In this document: in pieces, positions 26,079 through 35,800 of the stretch
How the letters are laid out: each line of letters starts with the position of its first letter
How positions within the stretch are numbered: the stretch's first letter is position 1
Assembly (NCBI RefSeq): GCF_036373705.1
Contig: NC_089869.1
Coordinates: forward strand, 10,427,676-10,491,675
Direction of reading: 5' to 3'
From: Amia ocellicauda
Lineage: Eukaryota > Chordata > Actinopteri > Amiiformes > Amiidae
Length of the DNA: 64,000 nt
Notes under the pieces: generated by a model
Databases searched by the model: none
What the model was told of the DNA's origin: nothing
The model's input: only the letters and a program-made list of their open reading frames with translations
Translations under genes and position numbers: made by a program

Positions 26079-29000
26079 TGTGCATGGTGCTTAGATAGCA
26101 AGCTAGAAATAAAACACGAAGACTTGTATTTACAGTGCATCTGGGGAAATATAATTATACACATTTAAGCTTTGGTGCGTAAGGAAAAATCCCCATCTGG
26201 ATCATTATAAACCTGTTCTGCAGTTAATTGAGTGGGTATGCAATCTGTAATGCACAGGATAAAAAAGATATGAATAACTCAATTATGAGAACGTGGTTAT
26301 GAGTTTGTTTTCAACTCTCCTAACTCATCCCTCCCTCTGCCCCCCAGAGGAGTATCTATGTGGGCTCATCCAGTGGGGTTCTGCAGCTGCCCCTGTCCAG
26401 CTGCCACAGGTACCTGTCCTGTTTCGACTGCATCTTTGCCCGGGACCCCTACTGCGGCTGGGACGGGGAGCGCTGTGCCGAGATCGCGATGCACTACAAC
26501 AGGTGAGGGGGGGGCGGGGGGGCGCTGGGCGGGACGGTGTGGGGCGCCTGCATACCTGCTTGCCTGTGAGAGAGTGTGAGACCAGGACCTGTCTTAGAAG
26601 TGTTCTTTCCCTCCCCGCAGTTCCAGCCTGACACAGGACATCCAGAACGGGAACACAGGGTGTGAGAACGGCACGGGAGAGGGTAGGCACTGAGTCCCTG
26701 TCCTCTGTGGCAGATCTGCCCACATGGAGAGTACACTCCAATTTGCAGAGCAGATTGATCTGCTAGTTTGTGTATGAGCCAACAAGAGGTGCTGAATGTT
26801 GTTGCTCGTTAGTTTTTGTTGACCAAATGAAAAGAATTGTGAGATACTGCTTCAACACTAAATTTCTACCATTGTACTCCTGTGACAAAATCTGGAGTGC
26901 CTTATTATGCTATGCCTTCGTTCCATCCTGGCTTCTATCTCTGTGGATATCTGTGGATGAGAAAGCATAACGATAACCCCAGCAAGTAGTATCACTCTCA
27001 ATTCAAAGCTCTTTCAAGGTATTCACTTTAGTGCTGATTAAGATTACATTACATATTCCGTGCTCCTTTCAGCAGGTCTGATTAGCTTACTGCAGTATTA
27101 TTCTCAGAGCAATTCAATCACAGCCTGGGAAAATTCAGTTACCTGAGCAGAAGAGATCTGTTCTCCAAACGCTCCCGGTTATTAAACCCCCCTTTGTTGA
27201 GAGGATTTACATTTACGTGTGGTTTACAGCTGCATTGCAGCAAGCAGCACCATGTCGATACAGACTGACTGAGTTCACCATGGTCAAAGCATTTTGAAAA
27301 CGTGCTATTGTAATAATAATGTGCGGTCATTTCTCTGAAAGGAAGGGGGATAAATAAAGGTAAATTATTTAATTAGCTCTGAATAATTGTAATTCATGTT
27401 GAGAAGAGTTGCCAGTCTTTCATCTCCACTTTTACATTTGATATAATGGCAGGATTAAAGACTGGAGTCCATAAACATGTTTAAATTAAACATCTACCAC
27501 TCCTTCAAAGAGGAGCATCAAACTGGTTTCCTGAATTTAAAAACAGTTCTGGCAAATTTGGCTTCTTACGGCCATCTCCATGTGAATACAGCTGACTTTA
27601 TGAATGATGCTGGGAAAGTGATGTGCTGGCTCATATTGAATGTTTAACATGGTGAAGAAATAGACTGGAAAATTACTTTTAATTAAGATGTTCGAGGTCA
27701 ATGTTGGGATATGGCCTCTCTATGTCCACTTCAGATCCAAAAGTGGATTTTGGTTCTTCACGGGTGTTAAATTCACTCTGTGAGTGTAAAGCCATCTCAA
27801 TCAGATATTTACCACTGTGTTAAAAACACATTCCCCATGACAAAAACAAACCTTTAAATATCTTGCAGGCACTGGGGGCAACAGTGTGTAATAGTGGTCA
27901 GGGCTCTGGACTCAGACATTGGTAATGGTTCAGATCCTGGGTGAGACCCTTGTACCCTTTAGCAAGGTACTTTACCATGTAAACACCTGACGTGTATAAA
28001 CTGCACCCCATATAAGTCACTCTGTGAAAGTGACAGCAAAATAAATGAATAACAATTAAATTAGCATACAGAAAAGCATCACTTATAGATTTACTTGTGT
28101 GTTTGTATCACTAGATGCCGTAACACTACTTGCAGTTATGGGTGATTATACAGCAACACTTGCTAAATATATGCAGTAGTTTTCTCCAGAAAATTTATCT
28201 GATACATTCTGCCAAATTGCAGTTGACTGTAGTATGACGCTGCTGTGTCTGAGTGTGTCTGTGTGTCACACTCACTGTGTGTGTGTCTGTGTGTGACTCC
28301 ACAGAGCTGGCTGGGCGCAGGCAACGCTCTGTGCTGAAGGGGGATGACGTGCTCCTGCAGTGTGAGCTCAGCTCCAACTTGGCCGTGCCCCAGTGGACGG
28401 TGGACGGCCAGGAGCTGTCAGGCTACGGCCTGGACTCGGGCTACAGGATCGGCACGGACGGGCTGCTGATTGTGGAGGCGCGGCCCGAGCAGAGCGGCAA
28501 CTACAGCTGCTACGCATCGGAGAACGGCTTCCGTGCGCAAGTGGCCACGTACGAGGTGAGGGTTCACCTCATCTCCCTGCCGTCCCATCCCAGACCCACC
28601 CAGTCCTCCACACTATTGCCGCCCGTGCCCCTGCCCTCCCGGCCGGAGTACCAGACCTTCAAGAGCATGGAGGCGATGTACATCTCCTTGATTGGCGTGC
28701 TGGGGGGGCTGTGTTTGGTGCTGACCATCGTGCTGCTCTACCTGACAACCTGCATGCGCAGCCGCCGGGGGAAGTACACCATGCAGGGCCCCCGGGCAGG
28801 CAAGAGGAGTTCTCACATGGAGCTGCAGACCATCTCCAGCAACTGTGCCGGCAAGAGGGAGGCCGAGGGAGACACCCCAGACGGGCTGCTGCAGATCGTA
28901 CCGGGAGAGGGGCAGGCCTCCCCCAACAAGGAACCGCCACCGCCACCGCCGCCACCGCCGCCCCTGCCTTCCTCAGAGTACGCCAATGGGCTGTCAGCCA

Positions 29001-29173
29001 CCCTGCCCAGCGTCCTCCGCAAGATGAACGGCAACAGCTACGTGTTGCTGCGGCAGAGCGATGCAGAAACCACCTCTCCTCTCTACCACTCGTTCACCGA
29101 GGAGCTCAACCGCATCCTGGAGAAGAGGAAGCACACGCAGCTGCTGGCCAAACCCGACGAGAGCTCGGTGTAG
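9331..29173 (+). CDS. sema4g: Semaphorin 4G, transmembrane class 4 semaphorin (5' exons missing)
   Basis: Coding exons: 9331-9479, 10338-10400, 12260-12358, 13028-13121, 13487-13600, 14359-14513, 18893-19068, 23150-23294, 25240-25462, 25785-25900, 26348-26502, 26621-26682 and 28305-29173. All have AG/GT borders and compatible phases, joining to 2420 nt or about 805 residues; human SEMA4G is about 838. The first nine to ten exons form the sema domain ([47 protein letters not shown]). Exon 26348-26502 carries the PSI cysteines ([20 protein letters not shown]). The last exon holds one Ig-like domain (DDVLLQC to GNYSCYA), a membrane helix at about 28676-28753, a polyproline run and a C-terminal ESSV that fits a class I PDZ ligand. 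Class 4 semaphorins act at the cell surface, chiefly through plexin-B receptors. Start codon and signal peptide were not found; the first visible exon begins in phase 1, so about 30-50 residues lie further 5'. The paralogue call rests on the C-terminus and on the mrpl43-twnk neighbours. Confidence 0.93.
9985..10248. mobile_element. Palindromic MITE with GGTAACACTTTA-type terminus
   Basis: The left arm (around 10000-10050) and the reverse complement of the right arm (around 10190-10235) share GTGTGATTC, CATTAATTAATATAT and AATACTACA, giving a fold-back element of about 260 bp. GGTAACACTTTA is a start I recognise from fish MITEs. No coding capacity. The ends are approximate and no clear target duplication was identified. 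It lies in the sema4g intron 9480-10337. Confidence 0.65.
10632..11341. mobile_element. Non-autonomous hAT transposon with perfect 8-bp target duplication
   Basis: The element is 710 bp, begins CAGGGGTAGTCAA and ends TTGACTACCCCTG, a perfect 13-bp inverted repeat. It is flanked by the direct repeat AAATATAG at 10624-10631 and 11342-11349. The 8-bp duplication and terminus style identify a hAT element. It contains no transposase, so it would depend on a transposase encoded elsewhere. It sits in the sema4g intron 10401-12259. Confidence 0.93.
15877..17010. mobile_element. Non-autonomous hAT-type transposon with perfect 8-bp target duplication
   Basis: This 1134-bp element starts TAGAGCCCGACCGAT and ends ATCTGTCGGGCCCTA, inverted repeats with two mismatches. 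The flanks are ATTATAAC at 15869-15876 and again at 17011-17018, a perfect 8-bp duplication. Subterminal CTGATAC and GATAATATCGG stretches repeat the GATA/TATC theme. Its interior is AT-rich with no transposase. Its termini resemble those of the element at 46187-47643, so the two probably belong to one family. Confidence 0.9.
18309..18335. repeat. (TA)n microsatellite
   Basis: About thirteen TA units in the sema4g intron, likely length-variable. Confidence 0.95.
19069..23149 (+). other. Large sema4g intron, mostly unassigned
   Basis: This 4.1-kb intron contains no coding exon; the flanking exons join as TG plus G (Trp). Near 20580-20640 there is a degenerate TTTGTCCAAAGTGA sequence resembling the tail shared by V-SINE and L2-type elements. 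A 212-codon minus-strand frame (20847-21485) looks like chance. Confidence 0.75.
23366..24988 (-). mobile_element. Full-length but inactive Tc1/mariner transposon
   Basis: The element is 1623 bp and is flanked by TA at 23364-23365 and 24989-24990. The termini CAGTGCATTGCGAAAGTATT and, reversed, CAGTGCCTTGCAAAAGTATT are long inverted repeats sharing CCCCTTGGCATTTTT further in. The transposase lies on the minus strand and is broken. Insertion at TA and the TGCCTTGCAAAAGTATTC style are typical of Tc1-like elements of fish. It lies only 71 bp downstream of the 23150-23294 exon of sema4g, in the opposite orientation. Confidence 0.95.
23584..24588 (-). pseudogene. Tc1-like transposase, frameshifted
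   Basis: The reading starts at an ATG at 24588 (MKTKELSK) and should end with a TGA at 23584-23586. It is broken by a frameshift near 24510 in an A-rich run, another near 23985, and an in-frame TAG at 23644-23646. The paired-type helix-turn-helix is visible as [16 protein letters not shown]. Catalytic blocks are [23 protein letters not shown] and [10 protein letters not shown]. Most Tc1 transposases have WSDET in the first block, so the first catalytic Asp appears changed to Glu. The second Asp and the third Glu (a DDE triad) are present. Confidence 0.92.
26032..26074. repeat. (TA)n microsatellite
   Basis: About twenty-one TA units in the sema4g intron between 25900 and 26348. Confidence 0.95.
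26683..28304 (+). other. Last sema4g intron
   Basis: This 1.6-kb intron carries a SINE at about 27868-28050 and otherwise nothing I recognise. The 3' part is a TG/TC-rich tract (about 28240-28298) that supplies the pyrimidine tract for the final exon. Confidence 0.75.
27868..28050 (+). mobile_element. tRNA-derived SINE
   Basis: The head resembles a tRNA promoter: an A-box-like TAGTGGTCAGGGC and a B box GGTTCAGATCC (27927-27937). These are followed by the CCTTTAGCAAGGTACTTTACC block typical of fish SINEs and an AAATAAATGAATAA tail. The body is shorter and more diverged than active copies. It is not a functional tRNA gene: there is no acceptor-stem complement. Confidence 0.75.
28932..28968 (+). 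repeat. CCG/CCA repeat encoding a polyproline run in Sema4g
   Basis: A GC-rich triplet repeat encodes ten consecutive prolines followed by LP in the cytoplasmic tail. Such runs can bind SH3, WW or profilin partners. As a simple repeat it may vary in length. Confidence 0.85.
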
Positions 29174-29749
29174 CTCCCCTCACCTCTGTCCCCAGCCGGC
29201 CCTCTTCTTCTCCCATTCTGCAGCTCCCCCTGTGGTGTGGAGGTCGAATTGTAGCCTAATCAGCAATCGTGACATGAAGGTTTTTTTTTTTTCTCGCCCT
29301 GTACTTTCGCGGCTCCACCGAAACATGAGCAGACAAAGGCTGCGACCGGCCTACGATCTTTCAGGTTAAGCCTTGGGATAAAACTAAAAAGACAAATATA
29401 AAGAACAAGGCTGGAACAATATACTACTGAGATATGGCGAAGATTAAAATAAAAAACAAAAAAACAACTGATGTTGCAGTCTTCAAAATAAAAATTGACA
29501 TTAATTGCAAGAACTGTGAAAATCTACCTCAGCAGAAGCTGTTAGGCCTGTGATTGGCCTATTTCGTGAGGGACTGGCTGCAGTATGTGCGCTCTGGTCA
29601 CTAGGCCAAAGGGTGTGATCTCCCTTAGTCAAAGCCCAGCCTGGCCACTCCAGGTCAGGCAGTGAAAGCGTGAACTCTGCTTCCTCACTGCAGGGGAATA
29701 CAGACACAATCAGCTCTGAACAAAAGGACCTTCCTTATCAGACAATAAA
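29174..29749 (+). other. Probable sema4g 3' UTR with candidate poly(A) signals
   Basis: The sequence follows the TAG at 29171-29173. AATAAA hexamers lie at 29448-29453, 29487-29492 and 29744-29749. The last is followed by a TATACATACATTTTTTTTGT stretch that fits a U-rich downstream element. Which signal is used cannot be told from sequence. Confidence 0.55.
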
Positions 29750-29807
29750 ATATACATACATTTTTTTTGTACCTTTGTCCTGTATATTTAATGTATGTTA
29801 CTAATTA

Positions 29808-29838
29808 TTATAATAATAATAATAACAATAATAATAAT
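29808..29838. repeat. (TAA)n microsatellite
   Basis: Imperfect ATA/TAA trinucleotide run downstream of sema4g. Confidence 0.85.
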
Positions 29839-32744
29839 CATATCAGCATTGATTATGGTAATACAGACCTTGAAAATCAATATTTTGTAAAGCTGTTTGT
29901 TTTTTTGGAGGTTGTGTCAGCAAGGAAACCAGTATTAAGTCTAGGGATGCACTTTATTAACTGGAGTCTAACAGGCTCTAAAAGAGGACTCTGCTGTTCC
30001 CGCTCCCAGCTTCCCAGTGGATTGACAATCAGAGAGCGTGTTGTTGGAGAAGATGTTAATTGGACACAAATCATGGACGGAGAGCAAATTAGTATATATA
30101 TATCAGAAGGGGCTGCATTGTTACCCTGACAAACAAACAAAAAAGGACTACATTTTGTTGGCTACTCTTTAAGTGGATGTTGAAAGACTACCTGGGATAA
30201 TATATGTCGATCGAGATAACGGACAAGATCAGGTCAAACTTTCAAAGGAGACCAAGGAGAAACAACACCCGCTACTCTCCAATGCTGCACAACCCTATTG
30301 ATGCTGTGAGATGTGATGTCCTGTCTCTCGGAGTAGATGAACTGAGAAGCAAAATAAAGACTGTCCTGCTTTCTCAATCCATCAAGACTACCTGCTCTAC
30401 TGCTAATCAGTATTAATGAGGAAAGACACCTGGAGTCTGAGCAGAACATAGCACGGTGCTAGAGAGCAGGGACAGGCTGGCTCCTTCGCCATAACAACTA
30501 GATCCAAGGTGAGCAACTCGGTGTAGTGTTGGTGTTGTTTGTTGTCAGTCACACCCAGAATTCCCAGCTCCGCCTGTAAGGCCTGGAGCAGAGCCCGAAC
30601 TGATACCCTATCAGGTGTCATGTGGGTTTTCAGAAAGCAAACTGGCTTGTGCACTTGTGGCAACTAATCTGATAAACACAAGGAAAATATATATCCGTCT
30701 GTAAAATTGTCTAGTACCAGGTAGGATTAGTCTTAACATTCAATACTGTTTATGAATGACAATGTATACTTCCACATACATTTGTAATGATGATGATGGT
30801 TTTATGTATTTATTTTATTTCATAATACAATTATTTTGATTATGCCTCAACCCACATTGCACCATAACACCCCAATTGCATCATTAAACTTACAGAAACA
30901 GAAAGAGGTGGATAACGGCAGCTATACACTAGTGCAGTTTATAATGCAGGTGGGGGGGTAGTACAGCTCCAGCAGCAGAGCAGAGAGGGCGAGTTTTAAA
31001 CTGGGTTAATCCATTAACTGGGGAGAAATCACCTCCGAGCTGGAATGCGGTTTGCTGTGTAACAGAAGAGCAGGCAGAGGTGTCACGACTGGCCCGACGA
31101 GATACTCATCAGTTGGCTCGGATTTCGTAATAGGGACTGTTCTGAGCAATACCTCTCCAACTTCCTCAAAATGAATGAGTGCTACAGCACAGATAGCGTG
31201 ACTCACACAGCCCTAGTGTCACACAGCCCCGTCTACAATGTGAACCAGCCAGTCATTCTACATGCAGCGAGGAAATTTACTTTATCAATGTGCTTGTTGT
31301 CGAGCGAGATAAGCCAGCAGTTCTCCTTGGCTGTAGGTGAGACGGAATCACTTATTTTACTTGTTTCTGTGACATGAATTGTGATAACGCTACATTATCA
31401 TAATAATAAAAAAACAGAAACATCGACCTTGCTCTCTCAGCCGGGAGATGTGCAGATATAGAGCATGTCTCTGACACAGACTATGCACAGCTTTTCCACG
31501 TCTCTCTCAAACAGGCACATTAGCTTTCAGTGGCAGATTAATTTGAATGTTCTTCTGCAGCTTCCTGCCAATCCCCCACCCCCCGGCCTCGTGGGAGAAC
31601 ATACAGCTACGATCACCACTAATTAGGCAGTGCTGGTCTTCGCAATGCACTTGACCTTGTTTCTGCAAACCCATAGATGTTTTCTACAGCAGATAAACAC
31701 TCCCCCACCCCCCACTATCCTTGGAGAATGCCAGGAGTCTGGGGACTGGAGAAGGGGGAGTTGTGCAATACACTGGGGTAGTTGTAAGCTAAAATCATGG
31801 TGTACGTCCATTCTTGTCAAACAAAGCAGCCAATTTGGGAGATTTAGGTAAAAGGAAAGCTATGATGGAGTTTTAAAGGGATATGTCTGAAACCTTGACC
31901 AGTAGAGCTGGCCTTTCAAATCAACACATCAAGTCTCGTCTGAATTTTTTTTCTAGGAGTAGGCAGTTATGTGACCTCTCTGCTGCCTCTTCCCTGGCAG
32001 TTATTCAATATTGTGGTCGGAGAACAACGGCTATGGGTCTGGTGACATCCACAATCCAGGTTAGGCTGTCGGCCAATGGCACAGCACTTGACTGGTGTGG
32101 TTTCACATGTTTAAACAGGATGGCAAACCAAATTAGGTCGTATTTAATGTCTACATCATTGCACTTTATAGCTGGGATCGTTCATTCTACCAAAAGACCA
32201 TAGAATCCAAATACATACATATCTTATTACAGCAGGACTTTATACAGCATCTTTTGATAGTATAGCACTGTGCACCTGGATAAAGACTTCCTGAGCTGGT
32301 CTTGTGACTGACAGAGACTGGTGTCAGCAGGCAGTTGTGAAGACGACATCTGTTCCTGCCAGCATGGAGCTGCAGTACAGAGAGTTTAGTGCTGTATTTT
32401 GCTCTGCTGTATAATGTGAGTTGTGTTGTATTCCATTTTATTCACTGTGTGTAACATTTGCACTATATAGCTTTTTACAGTGGCTTAATGAATGTGTGTC
32501 ACATTGAACAACGGAGTTAGCCAAATCAGTTATGCACTCAATTATATTTGTAAATTAATTATAAATTAATAATCTTTATCATCATTATAATAACTGATTT
32601 CTGCAGCTGTGAGATAAAGTACTGTTTATTATTATTATTAGTATTAGTAGAAGTAGTATTAACAATACTAATACTACTTAAAATCATCATCATTATTAAA
32701 TTAATAACACCAATATGAACAATACACCTAGTTAAGTATATTAA

Positions 32745-32805
32745 TATGATGTTATTTAGATTATGCTTTTATCCAAGGTGACATTAACATACAATTCTCT
32801 ACATC
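32745..32805 (+). mobile_element. Degenerate V-SINE/L2-type tail
   Basis: ATTTAGATTATGCTTTTATCCAAGGTGACATTAACATACA resembles the conserved fish tail in which TTTAGCAGACGC is followed by TTTTATCCAAAGCGACTTACA. Only the tail is recognisable. Confidence 0.5.
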
Positions 32806-35800
32806 AGCACTATATTACCAGTGCACTGTTTTGACTCGAGCTGGCTTTGGCCTGTTTGAAATACCGAATGTGTCCCCAAGTGTGACGGACTGGGTGTCTT
32901 TCCCTGCAGGCAGAGAGAGCGAGTTCTACGCTGTCCCAGCCTCCCACGGCAGCACAGGTAGTGGAATCGCAGATAAAACGGTACACCGGGCAAAGCCAAG
33001 GCCAGGAGGGAATCCACAGCCCCCACCAGGAGCATTCATCCACACCTAGGGACTTGCTGAAGGAGGGCAGAGTGGCCAGGATTGGGCTTCCTGGGTCACA
33101 TGACACTTCAATGATGCATCCTAATCCTATTGTTTCGACACCATTCACTGACACTCGACGACACCAGTTTGTAATGAGGTGTCGCCTATTCTTGAATGAA
33201 CCACATTCACCCAATCCAGCAACACACATTCCTTTCCTTCACCATACCCAGTCTGACCATCACAATAGATGTCTGTTTTGTTCTACATGGTTTATAGTTT
33301 GGCACTGGGCAATAAGTGTTTGGGTTTTTTGACAAAGATATAAGTGCAGCGTTCTGTGTTTTTTGTTTGCATGGCCACCTTTTCTCATCTACCAGAGGTG
33401 GCCCAGACTGCACAGAGAGCAGTGAGGACTCACACCAATTCGGCTGGGAAGGAACCCAGTGCACCAGGCATTAGAGAACCACTATGTGATCCCATGAGAC
33501 ATAATGTGATTTTCATTCCCAGCGAGGGAGGGCGTTGCAATGTGTCTTTCTTGTGATGGTCGGTGCTCAGTATATTAAGGCAATACAGTAATAGTCATTG
33601 CATGTGGGACGTCCCGAGATCCTTAGAAACCCGTGGAATGTGAAGATAGGATCAAATCTGATCACTAGTGTATCCACGATCCCAAGGGTGCACAAGGGGG
33701 TTGGACTTTGTTTGATTTTCAGGCCGTTTTATGATAATGGGTAAAGTTTAGATCATGAATCCACACCCAAAGTTGAAATAATGTGAAGACTTTGTAAAAC
33801 TCGGAACTCTAATTTCAAACCAGACAGAATAGCTTATTTCCTGCTTCCCTCGTGCTATTAACCGTGTCCCTGAAGAGCCAAACCTTTCTGCTATTTCACT
33901 GTTAATAGTCACGTGATTTTCACAGTGACAAATTGTCAAAGCCTGTGAAAGTGTTTGGTGGTCCTCTAGTCTACAGGAACATCTGACTCAATTAAAAGGC
34001 AAGAACCTCGACATCTATGAATCTCCAGGGATCCAGCTTATACCCACAATTACACATTGACATTGATTGCATTGACTCTGTATGAAATGCACCTTACACC
34101 TTGAATCGGCGCACGGCGTCAACAACAATCTGATAACGGAAAGAGATCAATGTAGGCCTTGATTATTATGAGCTCAGTTGGAACGAAAACAGAAGACACT
34201 GGAGGCTGGACTTAGAAGCCCTGTTTCTAGCCTGTGATGAGACCGTTCAGAGGAGAGGCCCAAAGCAAAGGGGTGAGCTCCAGAGAAAAGTCATATAATG
34301 AGGAGCAGGCTCTGCATATTCATAACTCTGTGTTAATAAGTGAACAGCTGCCACCCTGGCCTGAGAACTGTACCGCAGTTAAAAAAGCAATCCTTTTTTA
34401 TCGCAGAAGTCTGATGTTTACCCACGATCAACTAGAACAGGTTGATCTGTGTTTGCTGTACAAAAATAAAAGGGAAAAGATTGGCAGCTTTGTCTCGATG
34501 CTCACAGATCCATAGCTATAGCTCCAACAGAGCAAGGGAGCAGGCAGTCAGTTACTGGAGGAGATAAAGGAGGAGGAAAGAAGCAAAGGTAACCTGTATG
34601 CCTCCTGCATGTAGCTGTTAACAACCTTATGTTTTATTCTTTAACATTGAACATAAATACCTTTCTTAATGGGGGACAATATTCAAGCTACTACACTATA
34701 GCATCCCAGAATGCCTTGTGAATTATTCAGAGTCTCTCCCCACTGGCCCTGCATGGCAATAACTTCTGAACTCAGTGGCTTCAGTGCATTCTTCTGATAT
34801 ATACCCCACCCCCCTCCTGTCTGCCTGCAGTGCTGGAAGGTTTCAAGACTTGTCTTTGGCACTAAAGCGACGGGATGGCGATTAGCTTGAGGAGTAGCAC
34901 AAAACATCGTCCCCGTCTAGAATCGCCGTGGCAGCATTTGCTCCGATTTGCAGGAAAGTGACACGGCGTGCGCTTACTCCAAGAGACGGCGCTGTCTTAA
35001 TGAGTTCCGCTGCAGGCCAACTGGTACATCAGTGACAGCATCGGAGGCCCCTGTGAAGCACAGTGACGGGTCGCCCTGAGCGCACTGCAGGCAGCGGCAG
35101 ACCCAGGAGTGGTGGCAGAGCCGTGGCCCGATCCCCTCTCTGTAAGTTCTGTTTTCCAATAGCTTCAGTTCCTGCCGCATGGCTCCACTGAAACAAATCA
35201 ATGATCTGCAAACTCTGTTGCAAAACCAGGCCATTTATTTTCTGTTTTATGACCTTGGATAATGCCATCTTTGTTATGATAAGAAAATGTTACAATTCAA
35301 ATGCATACCACTGTAAAGGTGTAGAAATCAAACTCATATGAAAATATTTTGATGGTACATCCCAGATTATATGCTGTTAGCTTCCATTAAGGGTGCAGTA
35401 TTGCATCAAAGGTGTTTAACTCTAATGATTCCCTAAAATAAACATCTTTGGAGATCCTCATCATTTAAAACAACAGGAAAGTGGAAAATAAATGGCCTCC
35501 CATCCAATCCCATCATCAGACATCTCTTAAGGTTTCAATCTGCCATTTAACATTTTTATAATCAGGACTATTTATGAAGATATTTTATAAAGCCAATTTG
35601 CTAACGAGGTGTTTGTATGCAGAAGACCCAACTTCGATTTTTTTCAATTGCAGAAAGTTGCTGTAAGAGAAATATATATAACGTTTCTGAGAGATGTATT
35701 ATTTTGTAAAATATATTTCAAAAACACTGCTGCGTGTCTGATTTGTACTTATTTTGTTTGTGTCTTTGCTTTGTTTAAACGATCGCTGGTGTACGCCACA

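Noticed and set aside
27868..28050. Possible tRNA gene from A-box and B-box-like motifs
   Set aside because: No cloverleaf, no acceptor-stem pairing, and a SINE body and tail follow.
28393..29259. 288-codon frame overlapping the last sema4g exon in another plus-strand frame
   Set aside because: Alternate frame of the GC-rich exon; the translation is Ala/Arg/Gln-rich without domains, while the true frame gives clear Ig and membrane segments.
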